NCBI GenBank assembly: GCA_902538255.1
Contig: CACBEJ010000001.1
Coordinates: 240,021 to 304,020 of the forward strand
Reading direction: 5' to 3'
Length of the DNA: 64,000 nucleotides
Origin: an uncultured Pelagibacteraceae bacterium
Lineage (GTDB): Bacteria; Pseudomonadota; Alphaproteobacteria; Pelagibacterales; Pelagibacteraceae
Below the pieces are notes generated by a model, which made no database searches, was not told the DNA's origin, and worked only from the letters and a program-made list of their open reading frames with translations. Positions 57,107 through 64,000 of this stretch are shown here, one piece after another. The position numbers and the translations under genes were made by a program. Position 1 is the stretch's first letter. Each line of letters begins with the position of its first letter.

Positions 57107-58036
57107 ATGAAACATTTCATTAATTTAAAAGATATACCTGCAAAAGATTTAAGAAAAATCATTATTGATGCTAAAAGAAGAAAAAGTTTAAGAAGAAAAC
57201 TAAGTACATTAGAGACTGATAATGATGAGCCCTTAAAAGGAAAATTATTAATTCAAATATTTGAAAAATCTAGTTTGCGAACAAGATTAAGCTTTTATTT
57301 AGCTATCAAACAATTAGGTGGTGGTACTTTGACTTTAAGATCTGATGAGCTTCATTTGGGCCAAGGTGGGGAGAGCATTGCTGATACAGCTAAAATTCTC
57401 TCTACTTATGGTGATGGATTTATGCTTAGAACTGATAGTAATAAAAAGGTCGAAAATTTTAAAAAATACTTATCAATACCCATTATCAATGGTTTAAGTC
57501 CTTCTTCTCACCCAACACAGGTTTTATCAGATATTTTTACAGTTGAGGAAATAATGAATAAACCTATTTCAAAATTAAATATTTGTTGGATAGGAGATTC
57601 AAATAATGTTTTGGATAGTTTAATAGCTGCATCAGTTAAATTTTCTTTTAAATTAAGTATTGGTTGTCCAAAAAAGTTTGAGCCAGGGAACGAAGTTAGA
57701 AATTGGGTCAAAAAAAATAATAAAAAAATTTATATTTATAATAATGCTAAAAAAGCAGTGATTGGTGCAGATGTGATTTTTTCTGATAAAGTTATTTCAT
57801 TAAATGATAAAGTTAATAAGAAGAAAAAAATTCAAGAGTTTAAAAATTTTAAAATAGACAATAAATTAATGAGTTATGCAAAAAAAAATTGTATTTTTTT
57901 ACATTGTTTGCCTAGAGGTAATGAAGTGAGTGATGATGTTTTCTTAGGTAAAAAATCTCATGTTTGGCAGCAAGCACTCAATAGAGTTCACGTACAAAAA
58001 AGTATTTTATTATATTGTTTTGGAAAATTAAGGTAG
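57107..58036 (+). CDS. argF: Ornithine carbamoyltransferase
   Basis: Makes citrulline from ornithine and carbamoyl phosphate. 309 residues. The carbamoyl-phosphate motif reads FEKSSLRTRLSF (S-L-R-T-R where S-T-R-T-R is usual), with SHPTQVLSDIFT, ICWIGDSNNVLDSLI and FLHCLPRGNEVSDDVF marking ornithine and catalytic sites. It follows argD and overlaps the convergent cytochrome gene by nine bases. argD-argF order is common in alphaproteobacteria. Confidence 0.94.
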   Translation: MKHFINLKDIPAKDLRKIIIDAKRRKSLRRKLSTLETDNDEPLKGKLLIQIFEKSSLRTRLSFYLAIKQLGGGTLTLRSDELHLGQGGESIADTAKILSTYGDGFMLRTDSNKKVENFKKYLSIPIINGLSPSSHPTQVLSDIFTVEEIMNKPISKLNICWIGDSNNVLDSLIAASVKFSFKLSIGCPKKFEPGNEVRNWVKKNNKKIYIYNNAKKAVIGADVIFSDKVISLNDKVNKKKKIQEFKNFKIDNKLMSYAKKNCIFLHCLPRGNEVSDDVFLGKKSHVWQQALNRVHVQKSILLYCFGKLR

Positions 58037-58567
58037 TGGTAAAGGGCTATCTGAATTTTCATTTAGATATTTTATTACAGAGGCTCTATCTTTTTCTTTT
58101 CTAAGACCTGCATAAGCCATCTTTGTTCCCTTAATCCATTTTGTAGGTTTAATTAAAAATCCATTTAGTTCTTCAAAAGTCCATTCTTTATCATACGCTG
58201 CTAAAGCCTTAGAATACTTGTAATCCTCAACCGCTCCAACTTTTCTTCCCACAACATTATATAGTGCTGGACCTATAGCATTCTTCCCCCCCTTAACTAT
58301 TGAGTGACAAGCTGCACATTTTTTAAAAACTTTTTCACCATGTGCAATATCTCCCATTGCCATTAAGGCTGATATGTCAAATTCTTCTGATGACGTACTT
58401 GAACTAGTTGTTGATACGGTGGTTGCAGTTTCTACCTCAACTGAATAACCAGGTGTTTTAGGTTTCTCTACGTGAAATATAACATCAGATAATTTTCCAA
58501 TACCGATAACAAGCAGGGCAACCATTAAAACAGCAGCAACTATTTTGTTTATTTCAAAAGAATCCAT
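58028..58567 (-). CDS. cycM: Membrane-anchored cytochrome c (CycM-like)
   Basis: 179 residues: an uncleaved N-terminal membrane anchor (about 9-30), a Ser/Thr-rich linker (45-60), then a class I cytochrome c domain with the heme motif CAACH (84-88) and the axial Met150 in KGTKMAYAG. It passes electrons between complex III and terminal oxidase on the periplasmic face. CycM anchoring is typical of alphaproteobacteria. The 3' end overlaps argF convergently by nine bases. Confidence 0.92.
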   Translation of the reverse strand: MDSFEINKIVAAVLMVALLVIGIGKLSDVIFHVEKPKTPGYSVEVETATTVSTTSSSTSSEEFDISALMAMGDIAHGEKVFKKCAACHSIVKGGKNAIGPALYNVVGRKVGAVEDYKYSKALAAYDKEWTFEELNGFLIKPTKWIKGTKMAYAGLRKEKDRASVIKYLNENSDSPLPLP

Positions 58568-58636
58568 TTTTTCTAAATTTTGTAGTGAACGTATAACATG
58601 ATAAATTAAAAAAAAGCTAAAATTTAATGTATATAT

Positions 58637-58666
58637 TTGCCTCTATAGTTATTTAATGAGTATAAT
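58637..58666 (+). promoter_or_regulatory. Promoter of kdsB
   Basis: TTGCCT (58637-58642), 18-base spacer, TATAAT (58661-58666), 14 bases before the kdsB ATG at 58681. The transcript start would be near 58673, giving a nearly leaderless message. It lies in the divergent gap between cycM and kdsB. Confidence 0.5.
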
Positions 58667-58680
58667 AATTTGAAAATATA

Positions 58681-59412
58681 ATGAAAACTTTAGTAATTAT
58701 ACCTTCTAGAATGTCTGCAACAAGGCTTCCAGGTAAACCGTTATTAAAAATAAATGGATTATCAATTATATCACATGTGTCTAAAGTGGCAGAAGAAGCT
58801 AATATTGGAGATGTGATTGTAGCTGCAGAGGATCAAGAAATTATTGATGATGTTAAAAGTAATGGTTTCAATGCTATTTTGACAAGCAATAAACATAAGT
58901 CAGGAACGGATAGAATTCACGAAGCACTTAAAAAATTAAATGTTAGAGATGTTGATTTCATTATGAATTTACAAGGTGATGAACCAGCAATCTACATTGA
59001 CGATATAAAAAGTTTGAATGACAAAATGGTAAAAAATAATTCTGATTTAGGAACTCTTGCTGCAAAAATAAAAGATAATAAAAACCTTAAGAATGAAAAT
59101 ATTGTTAAGGTTGTCACTGAAAACAGCCTAGAAAGTAATCATTTTCCAAAAGCAGTATCATTTTCAAGAAATTCTGATCAGGTAGAGAATATTTATCACC
59201 ATATTGGAATTTATTGTTATTCAAGAGATTGTCTTGAAAAATTTGTTAACTTAGATCAATCCAAAAATGAGATAAAAAATAGACTAGAGCAGTTAAGGGC
59301 ATTAGATAATAATATTGATATCAATGTTTCACTTGCTATGTCATCTCCAATTGGAATAGATACTGAAGAAGATTATCTAGCCTTAAAAAAAATAATGGAA
59401 TATAAGAATTGA
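58681..59412 (+). CDS. kdsB: 3-deoxy-manno-octulosonate cytidylyltransferase
   Basis: Activates Kdo as CMP-Kdo for lipid A/core assembly. 243 residues; IIPSRMSATRLPGKPLL nucleotide-binding N-terminus, MNLQGDEPAI, and the NHFPKAVSFSR and HIGIYCYSRDCL segments. It overlaps pheA by four bases. With kdsD, lptB and lptC it shows that this organism makes and exports Kdo-containing LPS. Confidence 0.95.
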   Translation: MKTLVIIPSRMSATRLPGKPLLKINGLSIISHVSKVAEEANIGDVIVAAEDQEIIDDVKSNGFNAILTSNKHKSGTDRIHEALKKLNVRDVDFIMNLQGDEPAIYIDDIKSLNDKMVKNNSDLGTLAAKIKDNKNLKNENIVKVVTENSLESNHFPKAVSFSRNSDQVENIYHHIGIYCYSRDCLEKFVNLDQSKNEIKNRLEQLRALDNNIDINVSLAMSSPIGIDTEEDYLALKKIMEYKN

Positions 59413-60245
59413 TGACTAAAATTTATTTTCAAGGAACATTTGGTGCATATTCTCATTTAGCAGCTATTTCAATTGATCCTAAAGCTGAGATTTTGCCATG
59501 TAAAACCTTTGATGAGTGTTTTAACAAAGCTTCAGAGGAACCTGAAAGTAGAATAATAATACCAGAGTCTAATAGAATTACAGGCAATATTGGTATTGAA
59601 TACTTAATTTTTAAACATAGACTTAATATTTATAAAGAGCATTTTCAAAAAATTGAACATAATTTATTAGGACAACCTGGCGCCAAACTAAAGGATATTA
59701 AAGAAGTATATTCACACGCGCAAGGATTGTCTCAGTGTTCAAAATTTATAAAAGATAATAATTTAGCAGAGCATATAAGAGCAGATACTGCTGGATCTGC
59801 TGAAATGATTTCAAAAAAAAAAGATATAAAACAATCTGCCATAGCATCTTCATTAAGTGCCGAAATTTATGGCTTAGAAGTAGTTAAAAAAAATATAGAA
59901 AATGAAACAGGCAATCTAACCAGGTTCTTAGTTATGGGCAAAAATATTTTACAACCAGAATTTAAAAAGAAAACTTATATAACCTCCTTTTTGTTTAAAT
60001 TGAAAAGTAAACCAGCAGCGCTTTATCAATCGCTTGGAGGTTTTGCTATTAATGGTGTAAATTTAACTAAGCTACAAAGTTATCCAGAAAAAAATAGTTT
60101 CGACTCTTATTTTTTCTTATGTGATTTAGATGGACATATTGAAGATCCAAAAGTTCAAAAATCTCTTGAAGAGCTAGGCCTACATTGTGAGGATTTTCAC
60201 GTTCTAGGTGTTTTTGAGGCAGATACTTTGAGACAAAAAAAATAA
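59409..60245 (+). CDS. pheA: Prephenate dehydratase
   Basis: Converts prephenate to phenylpyruvate. 278 residues: YFQGTFGAYSHLAA at the N-terminus (dehydratase), IPESNRITGNIGIEYLI, SAEMISKKKDIKQSAIASS, NLTRFLVMGKN, then a C-terminal ACT domain (KSKPAALYQSLGGFAINGVN) with the ESRP-like region replaced by KLQSYPEKNSFDSYFF. No chorismate mutase domain is fused. Followed by the SRP RNA gene. Confidence 0.94.
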   Translation: MMTKIYFQGTFGAYSHLAAISIDPKAEILPCKTFDECFNKASEEPESRIIIPESNRITGNIGIEYLIFKHRLNIYKEHFQKIEHNLLGQPGAKLKDIKEVYSHAQGLSQCSKFIKDNNLAEHIRADTAGSAEMISKKKDIKQSAIASSLSAEIYGLEVVKKNIENETGNLTRFLVMGKNILQPEFKKKTYITSFLFKLKSKPAALYQSLGGFAINGVNLTKLQSYPEKNSFDSYFFLCDLDGHIEDPKVQKSLEELGLHCEDFHVLGVFEADTLRQKK

Positions 60246-60255
60246 AAATCTTTTC

Positions 60256-60285
60256 TTGTAGATTAGAAATTTTAACTGCTATAAT
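60256..60285 (+). promoter_or_regulatory. Promoter of the SRP RNA gene
   Basis: TTGTAG (60256-60261), 18-base spacer, perfect TATAAT (60280-60285). Initiation would fall near 60292, matching the start of the SRP RNA helix. One of the best promoters in the window. Confidence 0.65.
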
Positions 60286-60290
60286 GGTTC

Positions 60291-60378
60291 TGGAGGCTAG
60301 AGGTGGATGCTGCTTGAACCCGACCAGATCTTAACGGAAGCAGTCGTAGAGACAGTTATTCAGGTTCTAGTCTCCTTA
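60291..60378 (+). ncRNA. ffs: Signal recognition particle RNA (small bacterial type)
   Basis: About 88 nt between pheA and dnaX. The terminal helix forms between GGAGGCTAGA (60292-60301) and TCTAGTCTCC (about 60365-60375). The Ffh-binding helix is CCCGACCAGATCT-TAAC-GGAAGCAGTCG. The AGCAG symmetric-loop strand is conserved, but the apical tetraloop is UAAC (60332-60335) instead of GGAA, and the loop base equivalent to G49 is A (60328). ffs upstream of dnaX is a known arrangement. It partners Ffh in co-translational targeting. Ends are approximate. Confidence 0.88.
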
Positions 60379-60385
60379 TAGATAT

Positions 60386-62041
60386 ATGAATAATAACTCG
60401 AAAGTATTAGCATTAAAGTATAGACCACAAACTTTTGATGATCTTATTGGCCAAGAGGTTGTTGTGGAAACTATTAATAATTCTATCAAAGCTGACAAAA
60501 TACCTAATGCATATTTGTTCACTGGAATAAGGGGAATAGGAAAAACCACAACAGCACGAATTGTTGCAAAAGCACTTAATTGTTTAAATGGTATCGATAA
60601 TTTATGTAAAGAAAACTTTTGTGAAAGCTGTAAATCTATAAGTGAGTCTAGTCATATAGATGTGCTTGAAATGGATGCGGCAAGCAAAACAGGCGTTGAT
60701 GACGTAAGAGATTTAATCGAATTTTCAAGATACAGGCCTACCTCGGCCAAATATAAAATATTCATTATTGATGAAGTTCATATGTTAAGCAAACAAGCAT
60801 TTAATGCTTTATTAAAAACTTTAGAGGAACCACCAGAATATCTAAAATTTATTTTTGCAACCACAGAAATTAAAAAAATTCCAATTACAGTTGTATCTAG
60901 ATGTCAAAGATTTGATCTATCTAGAATTAAATCCTCAGAATTATTGGATTTTATTAAAAAAATTAAGGATAAAGAAAATGGTAAAATAAGCGACAATGCT
61001 TTAAAGCTTATTGTAAAAATTTCTGAGGGTTCTGTAAGAGATTCTTTATCATTACTGGATAGAGCATTATTAAGTTTGGATGAGGGAAAAGAATTAGACT
61101 TAAATTCAGCTCAGAAAATTTTTGGGTATTTTGATAAATCTCAATTAATTGATTTGTTTGAGCTAATTTTAAAAGGTGAAGAAACAAAAGTAATAAATAT
61201 TTATAGAAATATTTATGACCAAGGTGTTGAACCAAAAGTTTTTATTAATGACTTCTTAGAGTTACTTTACTACTTTAAAAATATTAATTCCTTAACATTA
61301 GAAAGTACAAATTTTTCACTAAATGATGAAGAATTCTCAAAAATTAAAAATTTATCAAATCAAATTGATTCAGAGGTGTTAATATTATTTTGGCAATTTG
61401 CCATTTCTTCTCTTGAAGAAATTGATATTGTTTCTAATCAACACCTTTCAATTGAAATGTTCTTAATAAGACTAATGCATCTAAGTTCTGTAAAATCTAA
61501 AAATAAAGTTGAAAAAGTTGAGATTGATTTGAAGAGTGAAAATTTGGTCTACAATAAACAAACTGATTTAACTTCTAAAGTAGTCAATCAAATTAAAAAT
61601 GTTGCACAAGAGGAAAAAACCAAACCAGAAGTACAAACAGAAATTAAAGTAGAAAAAAAAATTAATATAAATGCATTTGAGGATCTTATTGAAATCTGTT
61701 CAAAAAAAAAGGAGATCAAACTAAAATACGAATTGGAAAAAAATGTTAATCTTGTAAAATTCGAAAAAAATATAATTGAAATATCTTTTAATGAAAGTTT
61801 AGACAAAGATTTTGTAAAAGATTTATCTTCAAAGCTTTTTGATTGGACTGGTGAAAGATGGATTATTACATTTAGCAAACTAAAAGGGGAAATGTCGTTC
61901 AAAGAGAAAGAAAAAAATTTAAAAAAACAATTGATAGATGAAATGAAAAATTCAAAAATATTTAAAAGTGTGATGGATAGATTTCCTGATGCAGAATTAA
62001 TAGATGTAAATTCAAAAAAAGATGGAGTTGATAATGACTGA
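60386..62041 (+). CDS. dnaX: DNA polymerase III subunit gamma/tau
   Basis: Clamp-loader ATPase. 551 residues: Walker A GIRGIGKTTTARI, four-Cys zinc site (CLNGIDNLCKENFCESC), Walker B FIIDEVHMLS, SRC motif VVSRCQRFDL, GSVRDSLSLLDRAL, then a helical collar (to about 360) and a Lys/Glu-rich tau tail with a C-terminal polymerase-contact part. Two A9 tracts (61653-61661 and 61702-61710) lie at about codons 423 and 440, where slippage would give a gamma-sized product. It overlaps ybaB by eight bases. Confidence 0.95.
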   Translation: MNNNSKVLALKYRPQTFDDLIGQEVVVETINNSIKADKIPNAYLFTGIRGIGKTTTARIVAKALNCLNGIDNLCKENFCESCKSISESSHIDVLEMDAASKTGVDDVRDLIEFSRYRPTSAKYKIFIIDEVHMLSKQAFNALLKTLEEPPEYLKFIFATTEIKKIPITVVSRCQRFDLSRIKSSELLDFIKKIKDKENGKISDNALKLIVKISEGSVRDSLSLLDRALLSLDEGKELDLNSAQKIFGYFDKSQLIDLFELILKGEETKVINIYRNIYDQGVEPKVFINDFLELLYYFKNINSLTLESTNFSLNDEEFSKIKNLSNQIDSEVLILFWQFAISSLEEIDIVSNQHLSIEMFLIRLMHLSSVKSKNKVEKVEIDLKSENLVYNKQTDLTSKVVNQIKNVAQEEKTKPEVQTEIKVEKKININAFEDLIEICSKKKEIKLKYELEKNVNLVKFEKNIIEISFNESLDKDFVKDLSSKLFDWTGERWIITFSKLKGEMSFKEKEKNLKKQLIDEMKNSKIFKSVMDRFPDAELIDVNSKKDGVDND

Positions 62042-62351
62042 TTTTAGTAAAATTTTAGATAAAGCAAAAGAACTTGAGGCAAAAATGAAAGAAAGCCAAC
62101 AAAAAATTAAGGAGATTAGAGTTGAAGGAATTTCGGGTTCAAATTCTGTAAAGATAACTTTAGATGGAGAGGGAGAGATGCAAACAATAAAGTTATCTGA
62201 TGAAATTATGAAAGAAGACAAAACCATAATTGAAGATTTAATTGTTGCAGCGCATAATAGTGCCAAATCTCAACTGAAATCAAAAACAACCGAGGAAATT
62301 TCAAAAGCAACAGGTGGTTTTGGAATTCCTGGTTTTAAATGGCCTTTATAG
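62034..62351 (+). CDS. ybaB: Nucleoid-associated protein, YbaB/EbfC family
   Basis: 105 residues from the ATG at 62034 (MTDFSKILDKAKELEAKM), chosen because it matches family N-termini; an ATG four codons upstream is also in frame. YbaB dimers bind DNA. The family pattern is GEGEMQTIKLSDEIMKED then AHNSAKSQLKSKTTEEI. It overlaps the dnaX end by eight bases and precedes recR by three bases, the conserved dnaX-ybaB-recR cluster. Confidence 0.93.
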   Translation: MTDFSKILDKAKELEAKMKESQQKIKEIRVEGISGSNSVKITLDGEGEMQTIKLSDEIMKEDKTIIEDLIVAAHNSAKSQLKSKTTEEISKATGGFGIPGFKWPL

Positions 62352-62354
62352 TAA

Positions 62355-62966
62355 ATGCAAAACATCAGTGAGATAGAAGAATTAATCAAATTAATTTCAA
62401 AACTTCCTGGTTTAGGTCCCAAATCAGCAAAAAGAATTGTTTTAAAATTAATAAATAATCGTGACGAACTTGTAAAACCTATGGCAAATACATTGGCACA
62501 AATTTATAAAAATGTAGTTAGATGCAATTCATGTGGTGCATTAAAATCAAATTCAAATGGATGTCTAAATTGTGAGAATACAAAAGAAAAATATAATAAA
62601 ATTTGTGTAGTAGAGGATATTGCGGACCAATGGTCCATTGAAAACTCAAATATCTTTCAGGGCTATTTTCATATTTTGGGTGGAACAATTTCTTCAGTTG
62701 GCCAAAGAAAAGAAGATTTATTAATTAACTCATTAGTAGAAAGAGTTAATAGAGATAAAATCGAGGAGGTAATTCTAGCAACTAGTGCAACTGTAGAAGG
62801 TCAAACAACTGCATACTACATTCAAGATAGTCTAAAAAATTCAAATATTAAAATTACTAAATTAGCACAAGGTTTGCCAGTTGGAGGAGAGATTGAAAGT
62901 CTAGATGATGGGACTTTATTTTCTGCTTTTAAAAATCGATCTAATTTGGTTTCGGACTCAGATTAG
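62355..62966 (+). CDS. recR: Recombination protein RecR
   Basis: DNA-repair protein of the RecFOR pathway that helps load RecA. 203 residues: helix-hairpin-helix [17 protein letters not shown], the four-Cys zinc finger [19 protein letters not shown], and a TOPRIM domain ([15 protein letters not shown], then [13 protein letters not shown]). It converges on glcB with a nine-base overlap. Confidence 0.95.
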   Translation: MQNISEIEELIKLISKLPGLGPKSAKRIVLKLINNRDELVKPMANTLAQIYKNVVRCNSCGALKSNSNGCLNCENTKEKYNKICVVEDIADQWSIENSNIFQGYFHILGGTISSVGQRKEDLLINSLVERVNRDKIEEVILATSATVEGQTTAYYIQDSLKNSNIKITKLAQGLPVGGEIESLDDGTLFSAFKNRSNLVSDSD

Positions 62967-64000
62967 TTTTTTTTTCAATCTATTCAAATGAAGTAATGGT
63001 TCGGTATAACCTGAAGGTTGCTCTTTACCTTTAAACACAAGATCACACGCAGTTTGAAACGCTATAGAGTTTTCATAATCATCACTCATTTTAACATATA
63101 GTGGATCATCTTTGTTCTGGTCGTCTACTATTTTTGCCATCTCTTTCATTATTTCAGTTACTTGTATTTTTGTTGTAATACCATGATGTATCCAGTTTGC
63201 TATATGCTGAGATGAAATTCTAAGTGTGGCCCTGTCTTCCATCAAACCAATGTTGTTAATATCTGGCACTTTAGAACAACCAACACCTTGATCAACCCAT
63301 CTTACAACATACCCTAATAAAGTTTGTGCAGAATTAGAAATTTCTTTATTAATATCTTCTACAGACCAATTAGGTCTGTCTGCTATCGGGATTGTTAAGA
63401 GATCATCAAGCTTAGCTCGTTCTCTATTAATTAATTTTTTTTGTTCATTAAAAATATTTATTTCATGATAATGTAAAGCATGTAACGCAGCTGCTGTCGG
63501 AGAAGGAACCCATGCACAGTTCGCGCCTGCTTTTAAGTGTCCTGTTTTCTGCTCCATCATATCTTTCATCTTATCTGGCATTGCCCACATTCCTTTTCCA
63601 ATTTGAGCTTTACCAGAAAACCCACAACTCAAACCAATATCAACATTATTATTTTCGTATGCATTAATCCATTTAGACGATTTCATATCACCTTTTTTAA
63701 TCATAGGACCAGCTTCCATTGATGTATGCATTTCATCACCAGTTCTATCTAAGAAACCAGTATTAATAAAAAAAACTCTATTTTTAAGACTTCTAATACA
63801 TTCTTTTAAATTTGCTGATGTTCTTCTCTCTTCATCCATAATACCAATCTTACAAGTGTACTTAGGTAAATTTAAAACTTCCTCAACTTTAGAAAAAATT
63901 AAATCTGTAAATGCTGTCTCATCTGGACCATGCATTTTAGGTTTTACAATGTAAACTGATCCAGTTCTTGAATTATTTTTATTTTTAATATCATGGAGCG
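62958..64000 (-). CDS. glcB: Malate synthase G, 3' part (5' end outside window)
   Basis: Condenses glyoxylate and acetyl-CoA to malate. The frame stays open to the window edge ([20 protein letters not shown] precedes the ATG at 63935), so about 347 C-terminal residues are visible of about 720. Family motifs: [73 protein letters not shown] and the C-terminal [15 protein letters not shown]. In SAR11 this gene is known to be controlled by a glycine riboswitch, but the 5' region is not in the window. Confidence 0.95.
   Translation of the reverse strand, partial: LHDIKNKNNSRTGSVYIVKPKMHGPDETAFTDLIFSKVEEVLNLPKYTCKIGIMDEERRTSANLKECIRSLKNRVFFINTGFLDRTGDEMHTSMEAGPMIKKGDMKSSKWINAYENNNVDIGLSCGFSGKAQIGKGMWAMPDKMKDMMEQKTGHLKAGANCAWVPSPTAAALHALHYHEINIFNEQKKLINRERAKLDDLLTIPIADRPNWSVEDINKEISNSAQTLLGYVVRWVDQGVGCSKVPDINNIGLMEDRATLRISSQHIANWIHHGITTKIQVTEIMKEMAKIVDDQNKDDPLYVKMSDDYENSIAFQTACDLVFKGKEQPSGYTEPLLHLNRLKKKLI

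Noticed and set aside
62012-62266. Minus-strand 84-codon ORF opposite ybaB
   Set aside because: Low-complexity shadow of ybaB (Ser/Ile-rich complement of Lys/Asp codons); no independent evidence.
63936-64000. Glycine riboswitch upstream of malate synthase
   Set aside because: This segment is still coding sequence; the 5' end of the gene lies outside the window, so no riboswitch can be seen.

Overview
The window is a dense, AT-rich stretch of bacterial chromosome that reads like a streamlined marine alphaproteobacterium of the SAR11 / Candidatus Pelagibacter type. This rests on the very low GC, mostly overlapping or near-adjacent genes, alphaproteobacterial gene order (aroA-cmk-rpsA-ihfB ... 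trpF-trpB-trpA-accD-folC; bolA/DnaJ-like/cobS/cobT; murA-DUF2948-hisD-infA; rpmH-rnpA-yidD-yidC-argB-dapD-dapE), alphaproteobacterial markers (GcrA, RegB, CycM, NDUFA9-like protein) and a tRNA-His of the derived alphaproteobacterial form. The assignment is inference from content, not a database match. No gene-free stretch exceeds 300 bases; the longest is about 230 bases (34629-34857). I saw no CRISPR array, insertion sequence, prophage or rRNA.

Layout. 1-5044: pheS (5' end outside the window), pheT, lepA. 5049-9010: a small accessory block of two SAM methyltransferases and three glycosyltransferase-like proteins with a gene remnant, ending exactly at tRNA-Ser. 9010-12547: tRNA-Ser, gyrB, regB. 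12544-17770: cobT, cobS, a J-domain protein, bolA, aroB, aroK. 17765-21891: a small membrane protein, a large exported protein of unknown function, def, fmt, truA. 21871-29264 (minus strand): a long run rpmH-rnpA-yidD-yidC-argB-HAD-dapD-dapE-HDAC-like-SET. 29362-34335: VTT membrane protein, tRNA-Thr, two small basic proteins, dcd, murA, DUF2948, hisD, infA, tRNA-Phe. 34416-38053: cold shock protein, tRNA-His, hisS, hisZ, hisG. 38232-41848: rmuC, an MGME1-like nuclease, sbcB, thioredoxin. 41845-54275 (minus strand): folC, accD, trpA, trpB, trpF, pyrF, ihfB, rpsA, cmk, aroA, lptB, lptC, kdsD, rnd. 54290-64000: NDUFA9-like protein, gcrA, argD, argF, cycM, kdsB, pheA, SRP RNA, dnaX, ybaB, recR and the 3' half of malate synthase G, which runs off the window.

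Most genes are core biosynthesis (His, Trp, Arg, Lys/DAP, shikimate, Phe, Kdo/LPS export) and information processing. The parts most worth a second look are RNA-level oddities: a tRNA-Thr and a tRNA-Phe with non-canonical T-loops, a tRNA-His with G1-U72 and A73 next to a HisRS with altered signature motifs, and an SRP RNA with a UAAC instead of a GGAA tetraloop. Others are paired A9 runs in dnaX that would truncate tau to a gamma-sized product after slippage in either direction, orphan cobS/cobT without cobalamin genes, a nuclease trio beside trxA/folC, the accessory glycan block with a decayed gene, and several very short conserved-looking or membrane ORFs.
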